NCBI RefSeq assembly: GCF_900109135.1
Contig: NZ_FNYT01000006.1
Span: 1 to 64,000, forward strand
DNA length: 64,000 nt
DNA from: Trichococcus ilyis
GTDB lineage: Bacteria; Bacillota; Bacilli; Lactobacillales; Aerococcaceae
Direction of reading: 5' to 3'
Below, one piece after another: positions 50,291-58,618 of the stretch. The notes under the pieces were generated by a model, which was not told the origin of the DNA, did not search any database, and saw only the letters and a list, made by a program, of their open reading frames with translations. Within the stretch, counting starts at the first letter, position 1, and every line of letters starts with the position of its first letter. A program made the translations under genes and the position numbers.

Positions 50291-51322
50291 ATGAAGGAAG
50301 AAGTTTCTTTAAGGGACCTGATGGCAATAATAAGGCAAAGAATGATCATCATCCTAAGCTTTGGCGCCATGGGACTTATACTATCAGCAGTCTACACGTT
50401 TCTGATTGTGACCCCGATGTACGATTCCACCACCCAATTACTGGTGAACCGTACAGGTGATGGGACCAATAGCATTCAGCTCAATGACATCAATTCAAAT
50501 GTACAGATGATCAACACCTACAAAGACATCATAAAAGGCCCCGTCATATTGGATGGAGTCAAAGAGGATTTGGACCTTGACTACACCGTCACGGAATTGG
50601 CGGATATGGTAGTGATAGACGTTAATCAGGATTCACAGGTTTTCTCGTTGACTGTTTTGGGACCGAATCCAGAAGAGGCAGCCGAGATTGCCAATGGAAT
50701 CGCAGCGACATTTCAAAGTGCCATTTTCGACATCATGAATGTCGAAAATGTAAGTATCATTTCTGCGGCGGTTGTCAATTCAAAACCCGTTTCTCCTGTC
50801 GTAGTGAATAACTTGCTGATAGGGCTGGGGATCGGCTTGCTGTTCGGATTCGGAGTAGCTTTGTTACGTTATGCGATGGCGAAGACGATCGACGATTATC
50901 AGTTCATTACACAAACCATCGGCTGGCCAAATTTGGGTACCATTTCCGAATTGAATAAGGAAGAGCAGCTGGCCATCGTCGCATTACAGAAACAAAAACT
51001 TGCGGCCACGAAAACTGCAAAAGTGGCGGAATCGGCAAAAGAGGCTATCCCAAAACGGATTCTTGATGGAGAAATGCTTTCCGCTGCGAAAGAGCAGCCT
51101 AAAAGGCCTAGTCCTAGGGCTAGTATTGAAAGTGACTCCGATCAGGAAGTAAAAAAGGAATCCAAGAAGCGCCCTAAACAGCATTCGTCCTCATATTCAG
51201 GTATGAGTCGGGAACGGCTGGTGACCGTTGCGGACATGTCGAGGGAAAAAATCGGCGTAATCCTGCAGAACAACGATGTCATTCAAGAAGAGGATTCGGG
51301 CAACAAAAGGGGGAAAAGATGA
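50291..51322 (+). CDS. CpsC/Wzz-type chain-length regulator with long cytoplasmic tail
   Basis: A 343-residue polysaccharide co-polymerase. Two transmembrane helices flank an outside domain: IIILSFGAMGLILSAVYTFL (residues about 18-38) and NNLLIGLGIGLLFGFGVALL (about 178-198). The paralog at 53428 ends about 50 residues after its second helix, but this one has about 145 more residues, rich in K, E, S and P (EQPKRPSPRASIESDSDQEV, KKESKKRPKQHSSSY). CpsC proteins activate the CpsD kinase through this cytoplasmic side. AGGAGGGAATGCG precedes the ATG. It overlaps CpsD by 4 bases. Confidence 0.9.
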   Translation: MKEEVSLRDLMAIIRQRMIIILSFGAMGLILSAVYTFLIVTPMYDSTTQLLVNRTGDGTNSIQLNDINSNVQMINTYKDIIKGPVILDGVKEDLDLDYTVTELADMVVIDVNQDSQVFSLTVLGPNPEEAAEIANGIAATFQSAIFDIMNVENVSIISAAVVNSKPVSPVVVNNLLIGLGIGLLFGFGVALLRYAMAKTIDDYQFITQTIGWPNLGTISELNKEEQLAIVALQKQKLAATKTAKVAESAKEAIPKRILDGEMLSAAKEQPKRPSPRASIESDSDQEVKKESKKRPKQHSSSYSGMSRERLVTVADMSREKIGVILQNNDVIQEEDSGNKRGKR

Positions 51323-52050
51323 TGGTGGAGGCAGTGAAAAAAAAAGCCAAAAAAAACAAACAATCCAACCGCTTATATGGGCTGATCACCTTGGCCATTC
51401 CGCAATCCCCTGTGTCGGAGCAATTCAGGACATTGCGGACCAACATCCAGTTCTCGATGATCGATAAAAAATTGAAATCACTGATTGTCCTGTCGGCAAC
51501 ACCAGCTGCCGGGAAATCGACTGTGGCCGCCAACTTGGCTGTGACCTTCGCCCTGCAGGGGAACCAAGTCCTGTTGATGGACTGCGATTTGCGCCGTCCA
51601 TCCGTGCACCGCGAATTCGGACTACAGAACACATCAGGACTGACGAATCTGTTGGCCAATCAGAACGGAAATGTGCTCGATGCCTATCTGAACTCGTGCG
51701 AGGTCGAAGGTCTGTCAATCCTGACCAGCGGACCCGTGCCACCGAATCCAGCTGAACTGCTTTCCAGTAACAGGATGAAGAAGCTTGAAAAGGATGTGTC
51801 TGAGCGGTTCGATCTCGTGATATACGATACTCCGCCCTTGCTTGGATTCACTGATGCACAGATACTGGCCGGACGGGCGGACGGGACCGTCTTTGTCGTG
51901 CATTACGGGGCGAGCACGAAAGAGGACGTTCTGAAGGCGGCGGATTCCTTGAAAATCGTCAACGCAAATGTGTTGGGGGTCGTCTACAACCGCGCGTCAA
52001 GCGGTCAGAAGGAACACAGCTACTATTACGGCTATCATGATGAAGAATGA
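51319..52050 (+). CDS. CpsD-like tyrosine autokinase, copy 1
   Basis: A 243-residue bacterial tyrosine kinase. EQFRTLRTNIQFSM leads to Walker A SATPAAGKSTVAANLA, Walker A' LLMDCDLRRPSVH and Walker B LVIYDTPPLLGFTDA. The tyrosine cluster HSYYYGYHDEE at the C-terminus is the autophosphorylation site. The extra N-terminal KKKAKKNKQSNRL is basic. The CpsC/CpsD pair controls capsule length and export. It is co-translated with the CpsC gene upstream. Confidence 0.92.
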   Translation: MMVEAVKKKAKKNKQSNRLYGLITLAIPQSPVSEQFRTLRTNIQFSMIDKKLKSLIVLSATPAAGKSTVAANLAVTFALQGNQVLLMDCDLRRPSVHREFGLQNTSGLTNLLANQNGNVLDAYLNSCEVEGLSILTSGPVPPNPAELLSSNRMKKLEKDVSERFDLVIYDTPPLLGFTDAQILAGRADGTVFVVHYGASTKEDVLKAADSLKIVNANVLGVVYNRASSGQKEHSYYYGYHDEE

Positions 52051-52092
52051 CTTTCGTATATATTGTAAATGTATGCGGAAAAGACTGAACAG

Positions 52093-52122
52093 GGCGGTCC
52101 CGGATGGGGTCGTCTTTTTTTG
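52093..52122 (+). terminator. Terminator of the first CpsCD pair
   Basis: GGCGGTCCC (52093-52101) pairs with GGGGTCGTC (52106-52114) including G-U pairs, loop GGAT, followed by TTTTTTT. Confidence 0.7.
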
Positions 52123-52146
52123 CGTACGCGGACAGCACTTTCCGTC

Positions 52147-52333
52147 CGGCTGCGTCAGCTCCGGGAGAAGTGTCGCTCGCCGGAGTTCGCCGCCATATAT
52201 GCGCCGCAGCTCCGGCGAGCCCACCTTCCCCGGAGGAGAGCACCGAAACAGTGCCGCAACTCCGGGGAAGGCGTCGCTGACCGGAGTTGCCGGCCCCTCA
52301 GCATACCTCAGCTCCGGCCAAGCAGCCAAACGG
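52147..52333 (+). repeat. Degenerate block of the CTCCG hairpin repeat, far from the other blocks
   Basis: Hairpins AGCTCCGGGAGAAG...CGCCGGAGTT (52158-52188), AGCTCCGGCGAGCCC...CCCCGGAGGAG (52208-52238) and CAACTCCGGGGAAGG...GACCGGAGTTG (52257-52287) are present with shorter spacing than in the 3-25 kb blocks. Hairpin B tails are missing. Confidence 0.7.
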
Positions 52334-52338
52334 CAGGA

Positions 52339-52360
52339 ATTTCATCACCTGATGAAATTT
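52339..52360. promoter_or_regulatory. Perfect palindrome next to the map promoter
   Basis: AATTTCATCA-CC-TGATGAAATT has 10-bp perfect arms and a 2-base centre, ending two bases before the -35 box of map. It looks like a protein binding site rather than a terminator because no T-run follows. Confidence 0.55.
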
Positions 52361-52362
52361 AT

Positions 52363-52391
52363 TTAAACATATCCTCTTTTTCCTGTATAAT
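52363..52391 (+). promoter_or_regulatory. Sigma-A promoter of map
   Basis: TTTAAA (52363-52368), 17 bases, TATAAT (52386-52391); the start codon is 38 bases downstream. Confidence 0.75.
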
Positions 52392-52428
52392 ACTAAAGAA
52401 TACTTTATAGGAAGAGGATAGAATATAT

Positions 52429-53178
52429 ATGATAACTTTAAAATCTGAACGTGAAATTCAAGCTATGGAAGAATCCGGTGCAATTTTGGCAGGCATCCAT
52501 GAAGAGTTGCGCGGTTTCATCAAACCGGGCTTGACGACGATGGAAATCAATAATTTTGTGCAGGAGCGCATCGAAGCGGCAGGCGCCATCTGCGAACAGA
52601 TCGGTTTCGAGGGTTACGAATTTGCGACTTGCACAAGCGTCAATGACGAAATTTGCCATGGTTTCCCCGGCAAATATGTGCTGAAGGACGGCGATCTGAT
52701 CAAAGTCGATTCGGTCGTGAACTACAAGGGTGCGATGTCCGATTCTTGCTGGAGCTATCTGGTCGGGGAAGGTTCGCCGGAAGTGAAACGGTTGATGGCA
52801 GTGACGGAAAAGGCTCTGTACTTGGGGATCGAGCAGGCAAAAGTGGGCAACCGCGTCGGCGATATCGGGCATGCGATCCAGACTTACGTTGAGGGCGAAG
52901 GCTTCTCGGTCGTCCGCGAATTCATCGGCCACGGTATCGGGCCGACGATGCACGAAAGCCCGGCGATTCCGCATTACGGTGAAGCCGGCAAAGGCCTGCG
53001 CCTGAAGGAAGGCATGACGATCACGATCGAACCGATGGTCAACACCGGAACGTGGAAGTCGAAAATGGACGACAACGGCTGGATCGCCAGGACGAAAGAC
53101 GGCGGGTTGAGCTGCCAGTACGAGCACACGATCGCCATCACCAAAGATGGCCCGAAAGTGTTGACGCAACAAAAATAA
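52429..53178 (+). CDS. map: Methionine aminopeptidase, type I
   Basis: A 249-residue cytosolic metalloprotease that removes the start methionine from new proteins. The five metal ligands can be placed: D in LIKVDSVVNYKGAMSD (two aspartates), H in EFIGHGIGPTMHE, E in TITIEPMV and E in LSCQYEHTIAI. No zinc-finger extension is present. It is a single gene between two capsule-regulator pairs, with its own promoter; a housekeeping gene in this position suggests that one CpsCD pair was duplicated or inserted around it. Confidence 0.95.
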   Translation: MITLKSEREIQAMEESGAILAGIHEELRGFIKPGLTTMEINNFVQERIEAAGAICEQIGFEGYEFATCTSVNDEICHGFPGKYVLKDGDLIKVDSVVNYKGAMSDSCWSYLVGEGSPEVKRLMAVTEKALYLGIEQAKVGNRVGDIGHAIQTYVEGEGFSVVREFIGHGIGPTMHESPAIPHYGEAGKGLRLKEGMTITIEPMVNTGTWKSKMDDNGWIARTKDGGLSCQYEHTIAITKDGPKVLTQQK

Positions 53179-53427
53179 CGGAATGCTAATATATTGACGA
53201 TTACAACAAAATGTTTTTTTCGAAAATCAGCTTACTTAATTATTGAGTATGTCCGAGATTGATTTTGTCTGAAATTTTATAAAAAATTCCAATAAGAATA
53301 ATTATAGTTATTTCAATCATAGTATAGTAAACTATTTTAAAGTGAGAGAAATATGCCCTCAGCAGGCAATTTTTCTTAATTACGGTGCTATTTATAGCCA
53401 CTCAGAGTTTTTTTCAGGAGGGAAATC
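53179..53427 (+). other. AT-rich intergenic region before the second CpsCDB operon
   Basis: 249 bases without a gene, much more AT-rich than the genes on each side. TATAGT-like boxes occur near 53322, but no convincing promoter pair or terminator was found. The ribosome site CAGGAGGGAAATC ends it. Confidence 0.4.
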
Positions 53428-54168
53428 ATGGAAGAAGAAATATCGTTAGGTGAAATTTTCGCAATATTGAAACAACGGATCGGGTCCATCATCACTTGGA
53501 GCTTGGCGGGTCTATTATTGGCTGCGTTGTATACATTCTTTTTTGTGACACCGTCTTACCAATCTACATCCAAAATCGTCGTGAATCAGACCCAGAATGC
53601 TGAACAGGCGATCACAAACACGGATATCCAAACGAACCTGAGTTTGATCAATACGTATCAGGGAATCATCAAAGAACCGATCATATTGGAGGATGTCATC
53701 ACCAGCACGGGCTCCGACCTTACGCTTGGGGAGCTGCGCAACAAATTGACAGTCCAGACCGAGGACAGCTCCTTGGTGTTCGGAATCACGGTTTCCGATG
53801 AGAACCCATACACTGCTGCGGAACTGGCCAATGCGACAGCATCCTCTTTTGAACAAAAAATCGGTGAGATTTTGGATGTCAACAGTGTGACCATCCTATC
53901 ACAAGCCATCGCAGATCCGAATCCGGTATCTCCGAATACGCCAATGAACCTTGTTTTGGGACTGTTGGTCGGAATGATGATCGGTGTCGGGCTGGCATTC
54001 TTAGCCGAATTCATGGATAAGACAGTCAAGGACGAAAAATTCATTGAGCAACTGGGCTGGTCTAACTTAGGGCCAATATTGCAAATGACGGAAGAGGAAT
54101 TGTCCTCAACACGATTTGTTCAAGTTACATCCGAAGTAAAATCGCGTAATGCGAAACGCCGCGTATAG
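53428..54168 (+). CDS. CpsC/Wzz-type chain-length regulator, copy 2
   Basis: A 246-residue co-polymerase with the standard short form. It starts MEEEISLGEIFAILKQRIGS, has helices at about residues 20-38 (SIITWSLAGLLLAALYTFFF) and 172-192 (LVLGLLVGMMIGVGLAFLAE), and ends 50 residues later. Sequence similarity to copy 1 is clear in LINTYQGIIKEPIILE and in the NPVSP motif before helix 2. It starts the operon CpsC-CpsD-CpsB. Confidence 0.92.
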   Translation: MEEEISLGEIFAILKQRIGSIITWSLAGLLLAALYTFFFVTPSYQSTSKIVVNQTQNAEQAITNTDIQTNLSLINTYQGIIKEPIILEDVITSTGSDLTLGELRNKLTVQTEDSSLVFGITVSDENPYTAAELANATASSFEQKIGEILDVNSVTILSQAIADPNPVSPNTPMNLVLGLLVGMMIGVGLAFLAEFMDKTVKDEKFIEQLGWSNLGPILQMTEEELSSTRFVQVTSEVKSRNAKRRV

Positions 54169-54181
54169 GAGACGATAATAT

Positions 54182-54919
54182 ATGTTTGGAGCTAGTAAAA
54201 AAAAGATAAAGAAATTGGATAGCCAACAACGAAAAGGCCTGAGTCTTATTTCAAGGTTGCGCCCTAAATCCGTAATCGCTGAGCAATATCGAACCATCCG
54301 CACGAATATCCAATTTTCAATGGTTGACCGCGATGTCAAATCGATCGTAGTGACTTCTTCAGGCCCTTGGGAAGGGAAGTCGACAACATCCGCGAATCTG
54401 GCTTCAGTCTTTTCCGATCAAGGAAAACGTGTTCTGCTGGTGGATGCTGATTTGCGCAAGCCAACTGTGCAACGGACATTCGGCTTGAGCAATGTGGAAG
54501 GGTTGACTACTTTGTTGAGCAGCCCCGATAAGGCTGCAACTGAAATCATTCAGCAAATTGTCGGAACCGATCTGCATGCGTTGACGAGCGGTCCGATTCC
54601 GCCCAACCCGTCGGAACTGCTGAACTCTAACCGCATGAACGCTTTGATGAAACAACTTGAGGAAATGTACGACATCATCATCTATGATATGCCTCCGGTG
54701 ACATCGGTGACCGATGCGCAAATCATGGCTTCAAAGGCGGACGGCGTAGTGTTTGTGGTCCGTTATGGGGTATCTCAAAAAGCCTCCGTATCGAACGCAA
54801 AAGAACTGCTGGAAATGGTGAATGCGAACATCTTGGGTGTTGTGTTCAACGGTGTTGAGAAAAGGAGTGACCAAGCCTATTACGGATATGGTTACACGAG
54901 CGAGGAGGGCGCGAAGTGA
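54182..54919 (+). CDS. CpsD-like tyrosine autokinase, copy 2
   Basis: A 245-residue BY-kinase. EQYRTIRTNIQFSM, Walker A SSGPWEGKSTTSANLA, Walker A' LLVDADLRKPTVQ and Walker B IIIYDMPPVTSVTDA are all present; the tail YYGYGYTSEEGAK holds the target tyrosines. It is paralogous to the protein at 51319. Its stop overlaps the GTG of the phosphatase gene. Confidence 0.93.
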   Translation: MFGASKKKIKKLDSQQRKGLSLISRLRPKSVIAEQYRTIRTNIQFSMVDRDVKSIVVTSSGPWEGKSTTSANLASVFSDQGKRVLLVDADLRKPTVQRTFGLSNVEGLTTLLSSPDKAATEIIQQIVGTDLHALTSGPIPPNPSELLNSNRMNALMKQLEEMYDIIIYDMPPVTSVTDAQIMASKADGVVFVVRYGVSQKASVSNAKELLEMVNANILGVVFNGVEKRSDQAYYGYGYTSEEGAK

Positions 54920-55716
54920 TCGATCTTCATTGCCATATCCTGCCCGGTGTCGATGATGGTGCCCGCACGCTGGAAGATTCCCTTGCAATGGCTGAAAATG
55001 CTGTTGCAGAAGGGATCTCTCATATCCTAGTGACACCTCATCATCACAATGGGAAATATCTGAATCCGAAAGCTGCCGTCGTGGCGGCTACGGAGTCACT
55101 TCAAAATGAATTGGACCACAAAGGAATCAAGCTTACCTTATACCCGAGTCAAGAAGTCCGTATCAATGGCGATTTGATTAAAGACATTGAGAATGAGGAC
55201 ATATTATTCATCGATGAAGAAAGACGCTATCTGTTGATTGAATTTCCGACTTTATCGATCCCAGAGTATACTGAAGTATTGTTTTTTCAACTTAGACAAA
55301 AAGGCATCACGCCGGTAATCGTTCATCCGGAACGGAACCAGGCGATCATTGATGATCCAAATATATTATTGCCGTTCATTGAGCGAGGAGCATTGGCGCA
55401 AGTGACAGCGGCCAGCTACATGGGGGTATTCGGCAAGGATATTGCGCGTTTAAGCTATCGTTTGATCGAAGCCAATCTCGTGCATATTATCGCATCAGAT
55501 GCGCATAATACGCGGGGAAGAGGCTTTTATTATAAGAAAGCCTTTGCCCAACTGGAAAAGGACTTCGGCACGGACAAGGTCCGCTATTTCCGGGAAAACG
55601 CAAAAAATCTGCTGAATGGTGATGCGATGCACACCGAAGCTCCCGTTGAGGTAGATCGGAAATCGAAATCGCGCTCTTTTTCGCGGGGGAAATTCGGTTT
55701 TTTTAGAGTCAGATAA
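54916..55716 (+). CDS. CpsB-like protein tyrosine phosphatase (PHP type)
   Basis: A 266-residue manganese-dependent phosphatase that removes phosphate from CpsD. PHP motifs: MIDLHCHILPGVDDGA, VTPHHHNGKY, PVIVHPERNQAI and IASDAHNTRGRG. The C-terminal 30 residues are basic and serine-rich (RKSKSRSFSRGKFGFF), an unusual addition. The GTG start overlaps the CpsD stop. Only one phosphatase is present for the two CpsD kinases in the window. Confidence 0.93.
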   Translation: MIDLHCHILPGVDDGARTLEDSLAMAENAVAEGISHILVTPHHHNGKYLNPKAAVVAATESLQNELDHKGIKLTLYPSQEVRINGDLIKDIENEDILFIDEERRYLLIEFPTLSIPEYTEVLFFQLRQKGITPVIVHPERNQAIIDDPNILLPFIERGALAQVTAASYMGVFGKDIARLSYRLIEANLVHIIASDAHNTRGRGFYYKKAFAQLEKDFGTDKVRYFRENAKNLLNGDAMHTEAPVEVDRKSKSRSFSRGKFGFFRVR

Positions 55717-55828
55717 CAGGCTGCCATCAGAAAATCCATCTGCGCAGCTGCATGATCTGGCTCTCATTTTCCGAAAGTTTGTTTGGCGCATAAACTAATG
55801 TTCTTGTTGTTTCTGCCCAACCAGAATG

Positions 55829-55876
55829 AAATCAGTCAGAGGAACAGCTTTTCGTGTTCTTTGACTGATTTTTTTG
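55829..55876 (+). terminator. Terminator of the CpsCDB operon
   Basis: AATCAGTCA (55830-55838) with TGACTGATT (55862-55870), extended by an imperfect GAGGAACA/TGTTCTT stem, followed by TTTTTTG. The following 280 bases up to the LCP gene carry no ORF I can support and presumably hold its promoter. Confidence 0.75.
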
Positions 55877-56159
55877 TTGCGGAGTAGGGGGTCGGGTTTT
55901 TGGCATGTTTATTTCGGTTGTGTTACTAATGTCGAAAGCGTCTTGAATGTTCTGCAGTTTATTGATAATATTATTAAGATTCTATGACAAGCGCCTTGGG
56001 TTGCTTTTTATATAGGAAGAGACATTATTTTGGATGTATGTTCAATAAAACACGTAATGAAAGACTATTGCCGGCAAGTACAGAATGGATCAGGGATTTT
56101 CCTGCTGGATGCTTGCTGTGGGCACTAATTTTCTTTCAGGAGAAAGAGGAACGGCATAA

Positions 56160-57395
56160 ATGAATGAAACCAGAAAAAGCAGACAGGGGAAAAAGCGGAT
56201 TTTGAGAACCGTCTTATCCATCCTGATGGTCGCGATGATCGGCGTTATCGCCTATATGTTCAAGGCCTATTCCGATATCGGCAGCACCGCGGAATCGATC
56301 TACAACGAGGTGAGCGTTGTCGAGATGCGGGAAGAGTCGATTGAAGTCGAAACAGCCACTCAGCCGATTTCCTTCTTGTTATTGGGGGTCGACACCGGTA
56401 CCGCTGAAGAGGAGCGGACGGAAACGGGACGGAGCGACACAATCATCGTTTGTACGGTGAATCCGAATACCAAGACGACGACTTTGTTGAGTATCCCGCG
56501 TGATACTTATTCGGAAATTATGGGCTACAGCAATCTATATGATTATTACGGGGATTATTACGACAAAATGAACCATGCCTACGCTTTCGGCGGCACGGAA
56601 ATGTCGATCAATACGGTGCAAGAGTTCCTGAATATCCCAATCGATTATTACGTGGAAGTGAATTTTGATGGCTTGGTTGACATCGTCGATGCAGTCGGCG
56701 GAATCGAAATCACAAGTCCTTTGACTTTTGACTTCTACGGTCCACAGTTCATCGAAGGCGAAACGCGTAATCTGACAGGATTCGAAGCTCTCCAGTTTGC
56801 CCGCATGCGCAAACAGGATCCGGATGGAGACCTCGGAAGACAGAAGAGACAACAGATGGTCATCAAAGCAATCCTGGATAAGGTCCTGACGATGGGGACA
56901 GTCGTGAATTACAAAAATATCCTGGCCACCTTGGAAGACAACGTCCAGTTGAACATATCCCTGGACGAAATCATTTCGATCGCCAGCGGATACCGCAAAT
57001 CCATGGAGACCTTCCAACAGTTTTATGTTGAAGGACAAGAAACCTACATCGATGAAATTTATTATTATTACGTAAATCCGGAAGAGCGGTTGCGTCTGTC
57101 CAACATCCTGCGGAAGGAACTGGAGTTGCCGGAAGTGTCGTTGGCGGATATCTCAACTTCCCTCAACGAACCTGTTTTGGGAACGCAGCCGTATGAAACG
57201 GATTCTTCTGCTACAGATTCTTCTTATGACTCTTCGACATACGGCCAGAGTGATGTCTATACGCCGAACTATTCCGATCCGTATTACGAAGAAAACTATA
57301 CTGAAGAAACCTATACAGAAGATTACTATTATGAGGAACCGGCTTCGAATTACGCAGAGGATCCTTATACAGAGACATATGATTCAAGTTATTGA
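56160..57395 (+). CDS. LytR-CpsA-Psr family ligase 1 with Tyr/Glu-rich tail
   Basis: A 411-residue LCP protein that transfers lipid-linked glycopolymers onto peptidoglycan outside the membrane. One N-terminal helix (TVLSILMVAMIGVIAYMF) is followed by the LCP domain: SFLLLGVDTG, TGRSDTIIVCTVNPNTKTTT, LLSIPRDTYSEI, DKMNHAYAFGG, DAVGGIEITSP and FARMRKQDPDGDLGRQKRQQ, which include the conserved R and D residues for pyrophosphate binding. The last 65 residues are a low-complexity tail of Y, E, T, S and P (DPYYEENYTEETYTEDYYYE), not part of the family. AAAGAGGAACGGC precedes the ATG. Confidence 0.93.
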   Translation: MNETRKSRQGKKRILRTVLSILMVAMIGVIAYMFKAYSDIGSTAESIYNEVSVVEMREESIEVETATQPISFLLLGVDTGTAEEERTETGRSDTIIVCTVNPNTKTTTLLSIPRDTYSEIMGYSNLYDYYGDYYDKMNHAYAFGGTEMSINTVQEFLNIPIDYYVEVNFDGLVDIVDAVGGIEITSPLTFDFYGPQFIEGETRNLTGFEALQFARMRKQDPDGDLGRQKRQQMVIKAILDKVLTMGTVVNYKNILATLEDNVQLNISLDEIISIASGYRKSMETFQQFYVEGQETYIDEIYYYYVNPEERLRLSNILRKELELPEVSLADISTSLNEPVLGTQPYETDSSATDSSYDSSTYGQSDVYTPNYSDPYYEENYTEETYTEDYYYEEPASNYAEDPYTETYDSSY

Positions 57396-57406
57396 TCACT
57401 AAAACC

Positions 57407-57444
57407 AGAGAACACAGTTTCAGTTGAGGCTGTGTTTTCTTGTT
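57407..57444 (+). terminator. Weak terminator between the two LCP genes
   Basis: AACACAG (57411-57417) and CTGTGTT (57430-57436), followed by TTCTTGTT. Read-through into the second LCP gene is likely. Confidence 0.45.
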
Positions 57445-57466
57445 AGGATAGAGAAGGGGAATGGAA

Positions 57467-58408
57467 ATGCCTGAAAAAAGAAAACGTAAACGCAAAAAAA
57501 GATGGGGTTTGAGAATATTCTTCGGTGTGCTTGCCGCATTGATTTTGACAGCAGGTGGCTATGTCTATTCCGTTTATCGGAATTTGAACAAAACAACTGA
57601 TGCTATCTATACTCCGGTAGAAACCCAAGCAGTCAGGGAGGCTGGGGTTGATTTGACGCAACAGACGCCTATCTCGATTTTGTTGATGGGTATCGATAAC
57701 GGTGCCGATGGGAGAACCGAAGCCGGAAGATCGGACTCGATGATTGTGGTGACGGTCAATCCTAAGACACAAACAACTACGATGGTCAGCATACCAAGGG
57801 ATACTTTTTCCGAAATCGTCGGTAATGACAGCTATGATAAAATCAATCACGCCTATTGGTTCGGTGGTGCCGAAATGGCGATCAATACGGTCCAGAAATT
57901 ATTGGGCATACCGATCGATTACTACGCATCCATCAACATGGAGGGCTTGAAACAGATGGTTGATGCGGTAGGCGGCATCACAGTCAATAGCCCGCTTGCC
58001 TTCACATCAAGGGGCTATACTTTCGTGGAAGGCTCAAATCAGATGGACGGTGAAGCAGCATTGGCATTTTCGCGTATGCGCGAAGAGGACCCGACACAAG
58101 ACACTGGCCGACAAGACCGCCAGCGTTTGGTTATTGAAGCGATCATCAATAACATGATGAAAACGGATATGTTATTGAGCTATCAAGATATTTTGTATTC
58201 CTTGTCCGCTAACGTAGAAACCAACCTGCAGATGAGCGATTATCTGGCATTGCAGCAAAATGGGTACGTATCTGCTGTGTCCAACATCAAGCAGGACCAC
58301 TTAGGCGGCGTGGGTGGTCTGCGGAATGACATCTACTACAGCTTCGTGGACGGAGCTGAACTGAACCGGGTTCAAGAGGTTTTGAAAACGGAACTGGAAT
58401 TGCAATAA
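57467..58408 (+). CDS. LytR-CpsA-Psr family ligase 2
   Basis: A 313-residue LCP protein with a very basic cytoplasmic start (PEKRKRKRKKRWGLR), one helix (IFFGVLAALILTAGGYVYSV) and the LCP domain: ISILLMGIDNG, AGRSDSMIVVTVNPKTQTTT, MVSIPRDTFSEI, DKINHAYWFGG, DAVGGITVNSP and FSRMREEDPTQDTGRQDRQR. It lacks the long tail of copy 1. ATG 57467 is chosen over 57461 because GAAGGGG is then seven bases away. Confidence 0.93.
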   Translation: MPEKRKRKRKKRWGLRIFFGVLAALILTAGGYVYSVYRNLNKTTDAIYTPVETQAVREAGVDLTQQTPISILLMGIDNGADGRTEAGRSDSMIVVTVNPKTQTTTMVSIPRDTFSEIVGNDSYDKINHAYWFGGAEMAINTVQKLLGIPIDYYASINMEGLKQMVDAVGGITVNSPLAFTSRGYTFVEGSNQMDGEAALAFSRMREEDPTQDTGRQDRQRLVIEAIINNMMKTDMLLSYQDILYSLSANVETNLQMSDYLALQQNGYVSAVSNIKQDHLGGVGGLRNDIYYSFVDGAELNRVQEVLKTELELQ

Positions 58409-58420
58409 CCTAAGCTAAGA

Positions 58421-58452
58421 AGGCGAGATCAGGCATCTCGTCTTTTTTTTTG
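58421..58452 (+). terminator. Terminator after the second LCP gene
   Basis: AGGCGAGAT and ATCTCGTCT (58421-58429/58435-58443, one G-U) with a long T-tract. From 58453 to 58618 no gene is seen; TATACT at 58527 may be a -10 box of the next operon. Confidence 0.85.
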
Positions 58453-58618
58453 TCTCCGGCCTTATCAAGCCTTAACAATTTCGTTAAGATTGTTATTTTT
58501 CCTTTTTCATTCCGGTTAATTGACTTATACTAGAAGGTAATGGGCAAGATGCGCGTACTTAGCAGTGCATCCACAGCCAATATATCCTGCACGGGCAGGA
58601 TCGGGAGGAGGACCTAGG

